NCBI GenBank assembly: GCA_051453625.1
Contig: JBOZIK010000001.1
Location: forward strand, 57,404,951 to 57,431,715
Direction: 5' to 3'
Source: Welwitschia mirabilis
Taxonomy: Eukaryota > Gnetophyta > Gnetopsida > Welwitschiales
Length of the DNA stretch: 26,765 bases
Positions within the stretch are counted from its first letter, which is position 1. Every line of letters starts with the position of its first letter. This document shows positions 1 through 9,667 of this stretch, one piece after another. The position numbers were made by a program, and so were the translations under genes. A model generated the notes under the pieces. The model had not been told where the DNA came from. It ran no database searches and worked only from the letters and a program-made list of their open reading frames with translations.

Positions 1-91
1 AGTAAAAAATAAAAAAAGCAAAAAATAAGAGGGTAAAAAATAAAAAAAAAGAAAAAAGGAAAAAAAGAAATAAAGACCATACTCTTTGAAA
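1..91. repeat. A-rich low-complexity tract
   Basis: Almost pure A/G sequence with runs of A broken by single G or T. It directly precedes copy 1 of the post-pol box (81-238). A shorter A-run also precedes copy 2 of that box near 4393-4403, so the tract probably belongs to the same retrotransposon family. There is no coding signal. Confidence 0.8.
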
Positions 92-238
92 TCTAAACTA
101 AAACATGGTTTCCATTATGTCCTACTACAAGAGCACCAGAGAAAATCTTTCTGAGAGGGAATTTTGGAGTGTAATATGGTAGTTGTGGGAATTCTACTGG
201 GGGGTTAGTTGGTTATGCTATGCAAGTTATTACTCCTC
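81..238 (+). repeat. Post-pol family box, copy 1
   Basis: About 150 bp that aligns by eye with 4403-4566, sharing blocks such as TATGTCYTACYACAAG, GAGAGGGA and GTTATTACTCCTC-type ends. It is cut at its right end by the assembly gap. In the complete Athila-like element this box lies downstream of pol. Here it lies upstream of the gag tail, so it either belongs to another, adjacent copy or reflects a rearrangement or misjoin at the gap. Confidence 0.6.
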
Positions 239-338
239 NNNNNNNNNNNNNNNNNNNNNNNNNNNNNNNNNNNNNNNNNNNNNNNNNNNNNNNNNNNNNN
301 NNNNNNNNNNNNNNNNNNNNNNNNNNNNNNNNNNNNNN
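239..338. other. Assembly gap (100 N)
   Basis: Exactly 100 N, the usual placeholder for a gap of unknown size. It separates box copy 1 from the gag tail, so the distance and even the order across it are uncertain. Confidence 0.95.
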
Positions 339-517
339 CTACTTATGATGAGCACTTGAAAACCTTGATGTAAGAAGTAAATATCAACTTACCTTTTTAG
401 AAACTATTGCAAGAAAATCTTAAATATTCTAAGTTGTGAAAAGATCTCATAAGAAGAAAATAAAAATGTACCATTTCTAGTAAAGTTTTTCTTACTCAAC
501 CTATTTCCAACTTAGTT

Positions 518-910
518 ATGAAAATGTGTTCTAAATTTAAAGACCTCAAAGCAACAATAGTAAGTATCATCTTGGCAGAAAACAAAAGAATTCAAAAGTC
601 TTTAATTTACTTAGGATCTAGTGTAAATATCATGCCTCTTCACATATGTAAAATACTCAAGTTAGAAAATAGAATAGAAATGGAATTAGCTAATACTTTA
701 ATTAAGAAATCCTTAGGAATTATCAAGGGCCTAGTCGTCCAAATAGAGAAATCTTTATACCTAATAGATGTAGTTATCATTGAGGTAGAATGTGATGGAG
801 GTTATCCATTACTCTTAAAAAGAGACTTTTGTATAACTATCCACTTTATTATTAAAACACAAACTATAATGATGGAATGTTATATAGGCAATAAAATGTT
901 CACCATTTGA
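518..910 (+). pseudogene. Aspartic protease domain, catalytic Asp lost
   Basis: The longest open stretch of the element, 130 codons. The start codon is only the first in-frame ATG, because the domain was once internal to the polyprotein. The retropepsin pattern is visible: KSLIYLGSSVNIMPLHI, where families of this type have D-L-G-A-S; GIIKGLVVQIEKSLYLIDVV as the second strand block; and YPLLLKRDFCIT in place of the usual ILGRPFL box. The catalytic Asp is replaced by Tyr at codon 31 (608-610), so the enzyme would be dead even though the frame is open. It would have cut the Gag-Pol precursor inside virus-like particles. Confidence 0.75.
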
Positions 911-1152
911 GTTTTTGATGACATTAAAAAAGAAATAAGAGATGAGTCTAACTTAGAAAAAGAACTTAAACAAACCTTATTTTTACAACATCACCTAATT
1001 GAGGAGATATTGATAATGCTACACAAACCAATTCTATATGATGACCCAAGTAAAATACACTATCTTCAATATGAGAATGAGGAATCTTTCAACTAGGAGA
1101 AAATACAATATTTATACTTGATAGAAAACCTTTTTGAAGAGTGTCGTCCGAT

Positions 1153-1186
1153 GTCTATCATTCTCATGACAAATAGGATAATAAGT
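1153..1186 (+). repeat. Hairpin-capable family motif, copy 1
   Basis: Reads TGTCTATCATTCTCATGACA and then an AATAGGATAATAA tail. It resembles three other sites in the same element (5401-5429, 6356-6383, 6471-6499). This copy lies inside the protease-RT linker and is the most diverged. Confidence 0.45.
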
Positions 1187-1408
1187 GAAAATTCCAAACT
1201 AGAACTGAAGAAGTTACCCAAGGGTTTAAAATATATTTTTCTATTCAACAAATAGAAGAACCTTTTAATAATAAGTAATTTTCTTAATTCTTAATAAGAA
1301 ACCAACTTGATCTTCCTTTTAACTTCTAATGAAGATGCTTTTTCTTAGATCCATAAAGACTTAGTTGCCATCCCTTTTTGAATAGTCTAATACAAAACTT
1401 ACCTTGAG

Positions 1409-2190
1409 GATAATGTGAAACCTATTAGGTAATCCCAATGAAGGCTTAACTCAGCCCTTAAGTAATTAGTTAAAGATGAAATTATTAAACTTATAGATGC
1501 TAAGATAATGTAATACTAAATCAAATAGTGAGTGGATTATCCGTTTGATAGTAGTTCCAAAGAAGGATGGGAAATGAAGAATGTGCATCGATTTTAGAAA
1601 ACTTAATGAGGTCATTAAAAAGGATCATTATCTTTTACCTTTTCTTAATCAAGTACTTGATGGAATACAAGGTCATTCCTACTAGTTTTTTAGATGGGTA
1701 TAGTGGCTATAATCAAGTTTGCGTAGTAAGTGAAGAGTAAGAAAAAATAACTTTTACCTCATCCTTTGGAATTTTTTCCTTTAGATGAATGCATTTTGAA
1801 CTTTACAATGCCCCTGGGACTTTCTAGTGAGTAATTATGGGAATAGTTTCTAACATGAAAGAGGATTCTATTGAAATCTTTATGGTTGACTTCTCCATCT
1901 TTGATAAAACTTTTGAATAAATCATAGAAAGATTAGAGAAAGTCTTGTATCGAAGTATTAAAAGTGCCTACATTTCAGCTAGGAAATTTTTTTCCTTTTT
2001 TTCAATAGTGGAATTGTTTTAGAGCATTACATTTCTAAGGAGGGGATTAAAATAGATCCTACAAAAGATAATATCATTAAAAAACTTAGTCCTCTAACTA
2101 ATATCAAATAACTTAAATCATTTCTTGGTTACACTAGTTTCTATTACAATATTATTCATGATTATGCTAAGGTTTGTAAACCTTTTCACT
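1409..2190 (+). pseudogene. Reverse transcriptase domain remnant
   Basis: The RT motifs appear in order across several frames. DNVKPI and LVKDEIIKLIDA begin near 1409. IVVPKKDGK, a stop, then RMCIDFRKLNE lie at 1543-1614, followed by KKDHYLLPFLNQVLDGIQG. FLDGYSGYNQV (1687-1719) is the first catalytic block and keeps its Asp. ITFTSSFG and LYNAPGTF follow, then IEIFMVDFSIFDKTFE (1870-1917). In this last block the usual M-D-D reads M-V-D (valine codon 1885-1887), so one of the paired catalytic aspartates is gone. The thumb region follows (GIKIDPTKDNIIKKLSP and LKSFLGYTSFYYNII). Several stops and shifts interrupt it. Confidence 0.8.
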
Positions 2191-2202
2191 CATTACTTGA
2201 AA

Positions 2203-2790
2203 AAGATGCTAAATTTGATTAGAATAATTCTTGTTAACTTATGTTTGATACACTCATAAATAACATTTCTTCTAAGCATATTATCATGAGTCTTAATTAG
2301 ACTAAAGATTTTGAACTCATGTGTGATGTAAGAAACATGGTTATGGGTGGGGTTTTGGTCAAAAATATAAAAATGGTTTTAAAGTCATATCCTATCTTAG
2401 TAAAACTTTATTCCAAAACCAATTCAACTACATCACTACTGAGAGAGAAATGCTTGATTATCTTTGACATTATCTTATTGGCCTCTACATCAATATTTAC
2501 ATAGATCATGCAGCCATTCTCTATCTTATGACTAAGAAAGATTATAGTTCCAAACTTATGAGGTGGACCCTTTTCATGTAAGAATTCAATCTCACCATCA
2601 TTGATAATGCTGAAAAACATAATAGTATTATCGAAAATCTATCTCTACTTTCTTGTTCTCATGATGAACTTCCAATAAATGACTCTTTTCTAGATGAACA
2701 ACTCTTTATAATTGAGTAACTTTATGTCATTTCTTCTACTCATCCTACTCCTTGGTATGCTACTATCGTGAACTACCTTATTACTATAAA
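2203..2790 (+). pseudogene. RNase H domain remnant
   Basis: It starts after the LLEKDAKFD linker. DFELMCDVRNMVMGGVLV (about 2310-2362) matches the first catalytic block (family form FELMCDAS...GAVL) and keeps its Asp. LREKCLIIFDI (about 2440-2474) corresponds to the TEKE...F block. After a frame change come DHAAILYLMTKKDY (2507-2545) and LMRWTLFMxEFNLTIID, the usual RNase H end. KHNSIIENLSLLSCSHDE and NDSFLDEQLFIIE then form the link towards integrase, followed by PWYATIVNYL. The frame is broken at least twice. Confidence 0.75.
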
Positions 2791-2879
2791 AAAGCATTAG
2801 CATTAAAATCATAACCAACACAAATCTACTCTCCATAGGATCAGTCATTATGAGTTGAATTAACCCCATCTTTATAAAA

Positions 2880-3990
2880 GATGCAAAGACCAAATCATGC
2901 ATAAGTGTGTGCCTAAGTGGGAAAACCTAGAAATCTTAAAATGTTATCATGATGAAGTATGTGGAGGACACTTTAGTAGTCAAAAGATCACCATGAAAAT
3001 TCTTCTCTCTAGTTTTTATTGGCCTACCCTTTTTAAGGTTTCATTTGACTTTGTAAGAAGGTGTGATGTCTGTCAATGTTATGGTAGCCTAACTCATTTT
3101 TAAGATATATCCTCAAACCTATACTTAAATGTAAAACTTTTATTATTAGAGAATTAACATTATAGGCCTAATTAAACCACATTATCATGATAAGAATTAT
3201 ATCCTAGTAGCCATTAATTATGTTACTAAGTGGGTAGAAGCTATTCCTACTGCCAAAAATGATGCTCAAACTCTTTGCAATTTTGTTTGAACTCATATCT
3301 TTCAATGTTTTATGATTTCACAAATCATCATTAGTAATTGAAAAACTTATTTTATTAACCTTATTTTTTGTAAACATCTTTTATCCATTGGTATTGAACA
3401 TAGAATTACATGTGCTTATCATTCTCAAACTAATGGTCAAGCTGAAAATGCAAATAGAGAAATTAAAATGATGCTCCAAAAATTAGTTTTTATCAATAAG
3501 AAAACATGGTCCTTTAAACTTAATAATTTTTTTAGGCTTATCATACTACTTTCACGACTCTCTAGGTTTCTCACTATATGAACTTATGTACAGAAAAGTT
3601 TATATTTTGCTAGTTAATGTTTGTTATAACTCCTGTCAATTTACCCATGAACTTAACTTTGTAGACTTGGATAACAATATTAGAATTAGATTAGTCCAAC
3701 TTGACCATTTAGATGAAAAGTGTACTCATGCCATACATCATTAATTCATTCATAAAGCCCAAGCTAAGTTCAAACATGATAACACGATTATTTATAAGTA
3801 ATTTGAACCTGGTCAAATTGTTCTTTTATATAACACATGAGTACACCTTTTACATAACAAGTTAACTTCTAAATGGTGAGGTCCTTATCTTATAGAAAAA
3901 GTACATTTAAATGGGTCAGTTTAAATCTTCAATTCAAATACTAAAGAAATTTAAAAAGTTAATGAACAAAGGTTAAAAATTTATGAGTCA
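2880..3990 (+). pseudogene. Integrase remnant with GPY-type C-terminus
   Basis: The zinc-binding part (2897-3103) is open: CYHDEVCGGHF gives the paired His and CDVCQ the paired Cys, with FYWPTLFK between, as in gypsy integrases. The catalytic core follows in other frames. WVEAIPTAKNDAQTLCNFV is at 3232-3288. ISNxKTYF (3322-3345) has Asn where the second catalytic Asp belongs. RITCAYHSQTNGQAENANRE (3403-3462) keeps the Glu. The block expected to hold the first Asp reads INIIGLIKP. At least one and probably two of the three catalytic acids are lost. The C-terminal module contains HKAQAKFKHDN, EPGQIVLLY and GPYLIEK. Confidence 0.8.
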
Positions 3991-4402
3991 TTTGCTGATA
4001 AAACCTTGAACATGATAGAAGCACTTATCTTAGAATCCTCCCTTAATGAGGAGGATCTTCCTTTTTCCATTATCTAAATTCCTTATTAACTCATTCCTTA
4101 GGTAGATATCATGTTATCACTTGAATATCTTTATCTTGACTTAGTATTTACTTTATAAAGTTTTCATTATTAGTAAAATTTTACTTGGGCATTTTAAATG
4201 ATAAGATTGGATTAACCAATCTTCAAACATTCGTATGTTTATAAACTTTATTTTAAAGGAAGATGTCTTGGATTTTTTGTTCTCTTTCAATGGTGTGAGT
4301 AATTAGTTATTTTTACATGTTCTGACTTGTTACCCATCTTAATTCTTCACTTTTATCCTTACAAGTACTTAATCATGGGAAATCTTTTTACTTAAAAAAA
4401 AT

Positions 4403-4600
4403 ACTGTGATCTTTCATATTTTAGCTAAAACCATGGTTATTATTATGTCTTACCACAAGTGCATGGGGGAAAATTTTTCTAAGAGGGACCTTTGGTAGTG
4501 CAATATGGTACCTATGAGAACTTCACTTGGGGGTTACTTGGTTATGTTGTAAAGGTCCTTACTCCTCTGAGAGTGGTTACACTCCTCTCATCATGGTAGA
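4403..4600 (+). repeat. Post-pol family box, copy 2
   Basis: Aligns by eye with copy 1 (81-238) and, reverse-complemented, with copy 3 (25060-24855). Shared blocks are ACAAG...GGGGAAAATNTTTCTAAGA, GTRCAATATGGTA and CCTTACTCCTCTGAGAGTGG. Its place downstream of pol in the best-preserved element defines the normal position. The sense strand contains KIFLRGTFGSAI; the antisense strand contains RYHIALPKVPLRKIFP, partly kept in the other copies. Confidence 0.65.
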
Positions 4601-5400
4601 ATAAAATTTTACTTAGAGGCTATGAGATCAGTGATGTCCCTGGTGTCATTAGAGGCATTGCTTATTTTCTAGATTCATTTTATTTATTTATAGTACTTTC
4701 ACATGATCACTCTATTTTTTTGGATTCTATTATTTTTTAATATGATAGCTTTGTAAGTTTCTATTTTAATAGCTTTTTATCTTATCATTCATTATTTGAT
4801 AACATTAGATATACTTGACATCGTCATAATTATTACTTATTTGAGTGCTACTTTATGATATTTTACATACTTTCATGCATCTTTCATTAAGTAATTTTAT
4901 GATTATTACTAAGGGAATTTATAAGGTTAGAATTTAGGGTAAGTAAGTAGTCTTATTTATGTTCCTAGTTGTCCATTTTCATTTTGTTTTTTTGGGCTAT
5001 TTTGTTGGATTTTTCAGAGTCATTTCCCATACTTTTTCAGCATAATATTATGGAACTAATCATTTCATAATTTCTTGTTAATGTTTTTCATAATTCCTAT
5101 AGAGGATTGTTGTCCTTTTTTCATAGGTTACCATGATCTAAGGAGTTCTAGTTCTTTGTTTTCCATGATTTCAGGCATATTTGAGGAGTTTTTGAGCATT
5201 GCGTCTTTCTACTTAGTGTGTTTTATTCTTTTTCACAAATTTCTTTTCACCATGGTCAAGTTTTTCAAGATAAATTTTTCACTTTCTACCTTCTTTTTGC
5301 TTTTTCTATTGCTTTTTGTGTGCTTGTTTGATTTTAGACTTTTTTTGGTTTTTTTCCCTTTCCTTAGAAACAACTTATCTGATGACTATTGTCCCACGTT

Positions 5401-5429
5401 TGTCGTTCCCATGATAGCCAGGATGATAT
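5401..5429 (+). repeat. Hairpin-capable family motif, copy 2
   Basis: TGTCGTTCCCATGATAGC followed by CAGGATGATA. Same motif as at 6356-6383, here in the post-pol spacer. Confidence 0.5.
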
Positions 5430-6090
5430 TATTCCCTTTTCTCTTATATAATTTAGGACATCTTGCTTCACCTGTGGTGGGAGGGGGGTGTAGCATAGAT
5501 TTCTAAGCTTTCTTCTATGATTTAGAGCAAAAATTTTAAAATTAAAAGGATCATGTTTTGAGCTTTCATGATACATATTTATGATGAGTTTTTTGGATGA
5601 GATTTCTTGTTGCTTGAATAAAATTCATAAACTTTATCTTAGAAAAGCACAGTAGCACACTCACAGAGCTTTCTTATATGTTTCAGATCATCTAAAAGGA
5701 AAAAAAAATGCTATGTTACTCTTGTACTAGTGTTCTTTGTTGATTTTACTAATGAACTTAGATGCATCATTCTTTTGAGATTAATACTACTTAAGTTTTT
5801 CACATTGATCCAATATCACTCTCTTACATTATGCATAGACATTATCATTTTTGAGTAATCATTATTATATTTTATGATTTTTGTGTGTGTATGACATTCA
5901 TTCATTCTATGGTGATGTGTTTAAGTAGGAGGCTTATGGAAATGTTAGTATTTGTATCAGTAATTTGTTTTGGATGATTATTCTAGCATGATGAAATTGA
6001 ACTCAAATTACATTTTTTTTAGATGCTATTTATCTTAGTCAAATTAGCTTAAAATATAGTTAATTACTCACTTTTTCAGGGAATAACAAG

Positions 6091-6106
6091 GCTAAGTAGA
6101 GGGCTA
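6091..6106 (+). other. Polypurine tract (decayed) before the 3' LTR
   Basis: GCTAAGTAGAGGGCTA directly precedes the LTR start TGTTATG. Its position and purine richness fit a plus-strand primer site with a few pyrimidine changes. Confidence 0.55.
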
Positions 6107-6355
6107 TGTTATGATGCTAATTTATAGGAATTTGATAGTGTATTTTGAGTGCTTTTGTAGACCTTTTATATAGGTTTGGATGCAATAGTGATGATTATGG
6201 AGAACTAATAGGATGATCAGTAAAACATGTGATTCTTAGCATATTTAAAGGCTTATCAGGCTTATTCTAATACTTTATACTTTAAAAGAAGGATTTACTA
6301 TGTAGAAAAATAATTTCGTTTTGAGATTAAAGATGAAGAAGCATGTTATCCCCTC

Positions 6356-6383
6356 TGTCATTCCCACGACAAGTAGGATGACA
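6356..6383 (+). repeat. Hairpin-capable family motif, copy 3
   Basis: The outer arms TGTCAT and ATGACA are perfect inverted complements. An inner pair TGTC / GACA lies within, around CCCAC. It lies in the LTR upstream of the TATA box, 115 bp before copy 4. Confidence 0.65.
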
Positions 6384-6470
6384 ACACTACTGACATGGAT
6401 AGAGGTTGCAGAGTTGACTATGAGGCTTAAGACTGATGGACCACCTTTTGATATGGAGTGACATCCCCTC

Positions 6471-6499
6471 TGTCACCCTCATGACAATCAGGATGACAA
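6471..6499 (+). repeat. Hairpin-capable family motif, copy 4
   Basis: TGTCACCCTCATGACAATCA followed by GGATGACA. It has the same arms as copy 3, and the same CATCCCCTC-like context precedes both, so the pair looks like a short direct repeat in U3. Confidence 0.65.
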
Positions 6500-6614
6500 C
6501 TATTTTCTATGATGGAAAGAATTATCTTTGTAATGGGGTTATATGACCCATTTGGGCTGCTAAAGTTTCTTCTTCGACTTTTAGGGTTGAGCTTCTAGAA
6601 CTTTAATGTAAAAA

Positions 6615-6622
6615 TATAAATA
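6615..6622 (+). promoter_or_regulatory. LTR TATA box
   Basis: TATAAATA followed by CCC and a C/T-rich stretch, about 510 bp into the LTR. Position and sequence fit the Pol II core promoter of a plant LTR, with transcription expected to start about 30 bp downstream. Confidence 0.6.
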
Positions 6623-7394
6623 CCCTTCCTTTCCTTCACTTCTATTTCCATATTTTATACCTGATATTCTTGTGATGAAAGACCTAAGAACAAGAGATCC
6701 ATTCAATAGCTATAGAGAGAAGTCACCTTGGTGTTGGGTTCAGTATCCTCCATTAAGAAGCTAATACTTTGTTGTAAGTGGATGTAAAAGTTATATGATC
6801 AATTCAAATACTCTTTTTACTACAATTGTGTTTATGTTCCTTATGATTTAAGTTGGTTATAGTCTAGGTAACAATTCTATAATTTATTTAGATTATAAGG
6901 GAAAACTTTATTAAGGTTGATTCTATTACTTTAGATTTGCATTGTTATTTCATTTCAATTCCATATTTCATTATCCATATTCTATTAAGTAATTCTGATA
7001 GTTTATGTTAGCTAAGAATAAGTAATATAACTCTTCTTAATTGATCTAAGTTATATAGAAATAGTTTTTGTAACAGCAGGATTAATGTCCAAGTAGAACT
7101 CATTCCATTTAAATTTCATTCCATTACATTTCACCTTTCATATTGCATTAAATTTTGCATTATTATTTACTTTCATTTGTTAAAAGGAAAAAGCCCAAAA
7201 ATACTCTTGAAAATCAATTCTCTAACTTTAAGGCTAGTTCCTTTAATGAATTACGACATTTGGCTTAACTCTTGTCTATACTAGTGTGTGTTTTTCTATA
7301 AGTATTTTGATTTACAAGTTTTCCTAAATGACTTAAGGATTTCACAAATTCACACCATAACATTATGCTTAAGACAACTCCATATCCTACCATG

Positions 7395-7842
7395 ATGCAT
7401 CTGATGTCACATTTATCTTGTAAAATAATAGTGTTTAGGCATATTAGTAGTAAAATTAAATTTTCATGGCATTAAGTACAAGAAATGCATAAAATCACTA
7501 TGATAATTAATTGAACATGCTAATAAGGCCTTAATTCCTTGATATAGATATTAATTTTTGAGTATTATCATATCCTCAACTAATCTTTTACTAGTTCATT
7601 AGAAAAAAAGTGCATCAAAAAGTTACAAAAATAATAAATTTACAAATTTAGAATTAACAACTAAATATTTTCTATTTTAACCTAAGAGGTTAAGCCTCAT
7701 TAAATAAAAACTAAAAATACAAGAATAGAGTAAAGAAAATCAAGGAAGAATCAAAGAAAATCAGGGAATTACAGTAAGAAAATAAAGGAAAATTAGAAAA
7801 TTAGAGGATTTAGTATTTGATTATCAAAACCATATCCTAGCA
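7395..7842 (-). repeat. Copia 3' LTR remnant (outer end uncertain)
   Basis: Read on the minus strand, it starts TGCTAGGATATGGTTTTGAT directly after a polypurine tract that follows the RNase H remnant, as expected for a copia 3' LTR (usual start TGTTGG). The other end is not clear. The first plausible CA end is near 7395, and the gypsy LTR ends at 7362. AT-rich, with no coding signal. Confidence 0.5.
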
Positions 7843-7855
7843 TTTCCCCCTTTGA
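7843..7855 (-). other. Copia polypurine tract
   Basis: Minus strand TCAAAGGGGGAAA, directly before the LTR start TGCTAGG. It matches the AAAGGGGGA-type tract of Sirevirus-like copia elements. Confidence 0.7.
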
Positions 7856-7857
7856 TT

Positions 7858-8940
7858 TTAACTTCTTTAACACCTAGAAAGTTCTTGAATCTAAATAAAC
7901 TATTCATGAGAAAGAGGCTTGATGAATATATTTACTATCTCAAAAATTGGAATCTACAAGATCAATTTTGATAAAATTCTTATTAATAATATCCCTAATA
8001 AAATGATGCTTAATGTTGATATGCTTAGTTCAACCATGAAATACTAGATTTTTAGCAATTATAACTATTATTGTATCAGTATGATACATTAGTATTAGGG
8101 ATTTATCAACAAATTCCATTTTTCAAAGTAGTGAATAAATCTAGATAGCTTGCTTTGTAGCTTTAGAGAGAGCTATTTATTTTGGTTTTATAGACGACAT
8201 TGCTACTATGTTATACTTCTTTAAAGACCAAGAAATAAGTGAATGGCCAAAGAAAAATAGTAATCTATGATAGATATATGATCATTAAGGCAACCTCCTT
8301 AATTAGCATTTGAATAACCATGAATAACTAGATTATTCCTATTTTTATAAAATTTAAGCTCTTAATTGCTAGTGTTTTTCAAGTATTTAAGAATATGCTT
8401 AATTATCTTTTGATGTGAGATCTTTAAGTCCTACCTAAATATAGAGATATAATTAACACTAAACTGAATATCAAGTTTTGTAGTTATCAAATATAACAAA
8501 CTTCCAATTAGAGAATTATTTGAGATAGTGTCAATAATAAGTAAATCATATTCTTTGGTAAGTTTAATATTGGTAGAAGTGGTGTAAAATTTGATTTATA
8601 ATTTGTTATTTTAAACTTTTTAAGTGGTATCTGAGAAAACTTTAATTAATATAGATGAAAGAAAAGGAATCATTCTTAACCTTAATCCCAAGAAAATAGA
8701 TCATTTCTCTAAGATCAATCATTTTAAACTCCTTTTTCATTTGTTGTTAAAAATATTATTTATCAAAGTTTAAGAAGAATATTTTTTTATTTTTATTATC
8801 TCAAAATTATATTTTTCAAAAGAAAATTATAGCATAGAAGTAGATCATGTTATTTCTTCTTTGAATATGCCAAAATCATCACAAAAATAAAAGCAAGTTG
8901 TTTTATCTAGTACTATAATTATAATAGGAACTTCTACTAT
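7858..8940 (-). pseudogene. Ty1/copia RT (end) and RNase H remnant
   Basis: Read on the minus strand from 8940 down. A weak block with CDDFG (near 8870-8884) fits the copia YVDD active site with its first residues changed. Then come MKKEFKMIDLREMIYFLGI (about 8743-8687), NNSLIGSLLYLITTKLDI (about 8519-8466) and KHILKYLKNTSN (about 8403-8368). YSNAN, with GGCLNDHISI, is the start of RNase H. ALSKATKQAI, YFMV and KHINIKHHFIRDIINK (about 8023-7976), then LVDSNFEIVNIFIKPLS, are the usual RNase H end. Several stops and shifts break it. It lies against an assembly gap on its upstream side, so the rest of the element is absent. Confidence 0.8.
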
Positions 8941-8950
8941 AAATGCAAAT

Positions 8951-9050
8951 NNNNNNNNNNNNNNNNNNNNNNNNNNNNNNNNNNNNNNNNNNNNNNNNNN
9001 NNNNNNNNNNNNNNNNNNNNNNNNNNNNNNNNNNNNNNNNNNNNNNNNNN
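8951..9050. other. Assembly gap (100 N)
   Basis: A 100-N placeholder. The copia remnant ends at it on one side and a gypsy LTR copy begins in mid-sequence on the other. Confidence 0.95.
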
Positions 9051-9667
9051 CAGTATCCTCCATTAAGGAGCTAATACTTTGTTGTAAGTGGATGTAAAAG
9101 TTATATGATCAATTCAAATACTCTTTTTACTACAATTATATTTATGTACCTTATAATTTAAGTTGGTTATAGTTTAGTGATACTTCTATAATTTATTTAG
9201 GTCATAAGGGCAACCTTTGTTAAGGTTAATTCTGTTAGTTTAGATTTGCATTGCTTTTCATTTCAATTCCATATTGCATTTCATATTCTATTTGGTATAT
9301 ATCATAGTTTATGTTGATTAGGAACAAGTAATGAACTCTTCTTAATTGATTTGAATTATAGAGAGCTAGTTCTTGTGACAATAGAATTAGGATCTAAATA
9401 GACTCATCTCATTCACATTTCATCCATTGCATTTCACCTCTATTCATCTTTCATTGCATTTTGCATTATTGTTTACTCTCATTCATTAAAAGATAAAACC
9501 TAAAAATACCTTGTGAAATCAATTCTCTAACTCTAAGCCTAATGCCTTCAATGAATTACAACATTTAGGTTAACTCTTATCTATACTAGAGTATGTGTTT
9601 TGCAAGTATTGTGATTTACATGTTTTGCCTAAAGGACTTAAGGATTGCATAAATTTACACTACAACA
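9051..9667 (+). repeat. Second copy of the gypsy LTR (LTR-B), 3' half
   Basis: It aligns with 6741-7362 from its first base (CAGTATCCTCCATTAAGRAG) to the end, close to identical at first and more diverged later. The end reads ACAACA in place of CATAACA. The first 634 bp of the LTR are hidden in or lost at the gap. No tRNA-primer site such as TGGCGCC follows 9667, so this is not obviously a 5' LTR. A solo LTR or the 3' LTR of another copy is more likely. Confidence 0.8.

Larger units (their letters stand above)
339..4077 (+). pseudogene. Athila-like gag-pol polyprotein remnant
   Basis: Degenerate polyprotein in changing frames. The left end (360-515) reads like the gag-protease linker (INLPF, then a KYSKL and KKK-like stretch, then VFLTQPIS). 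It is followed by protease (518-910), a linker ending with LELKKLPKGLKYIF near 1200-1240, RT (1409-2190), RNase H (2203-2790), integrase (2880-3800) and a C-terminal GPY-type module (3640-3990, with EPGQIVLLY and SKW-GPYLIEKV, then VNEQRLKIYE). The end near 4077 is set by loss of similarity after LILESSLNEEDLPF. Many stops are TAG or TAA where Trp, Gln or Glu codons are expected. There is no intact reading frame, so it is a pseudogene. Confidence 0.85.
4078..6090 (+). other. Post-pol spacer of the Athila-like element
   Basis: About 2 kb between the end of pol and the polypurine tract. In Athila relatives an extra ORF may sit here. The + strand has one open stretch (5075-5506) that is T-rich, with a Phe/Leu-rich product, and no recognisable motif. 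The opposite strand of the same region reads as a Lys-rich but broken peptide. I see no convincing gene on either strand. The spacer holds the post-pol box copy 2 (4403-4600) and one copy of the hairpin-capable motif (5401-5429). Confidence 0.55.
339..7362 (+). mobile_element. Ty3/gypsy LTR retrotransposon, Athila-like, 3' part
   Basis: Order on the + strand is gag tail, protease, RT, RNase H, integrase, a 2 kb post-pol spacer, polypurine tract and 3' LTR. This is the domain order of Ty3/gypsy elements (RNase H before integrase). The Athila assignment rests on the RT active-site context (F-M-x-D-F-S followed by KTFE and LEKVLYR), the protease context ending in NIMPL, and the long spacer between pol and the LTR. 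The gag body and the 5' LTR are missing or lie beyond the gap at 239-338. Every domain carries stops or frameshifts, so the copy cannot move by itself. The lineage is family knowledge applied by eye. Confidence 0.85.
6107..7362 (+). repeat. 3' LTR of the Athila-like element (LTR-A), 1256 bp
   Basis: It starts TGTTATG and ends CATAACA, a perfect 7-bp terminal inverted repeat with the canonical TG...CA ends. It is preceded by a polypurine tract and contains a TATA box. Its last 620 bp are repeated at 9051-9667. These four signs agree, so the boundaries are fairly secure. TTATG follows at 7363-7367 and would be the target duplication, but the 5' end of the element is not available to test it. 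Confidence 0.8.

Noticed and set aside
2408-2902. Two 70-codon minus-strand frames
   Set aside because: They are shadows of the RNase H remnant and linker on the + strand.
5075-5506. 143-codon open stretch, Phe/Leu-rich, membrane-protein-like
   Set aside because: It lies in T-rich sequence, so the hydrophobic product follows from composition. It has no known motif, and the opposite strand gives a Lys-rich mirror. It is not called as a gene.
6107-9667. Reading LTR-A and LTR-B as the two LTRs of one element
   Set aside because: LTR-A is preceded by pol and a polypurine tract on its own left side, so it is a 3' LTR. The DNA between the two is minus-strand copia sequence and a gap, and no primer-binding site follows either copy.
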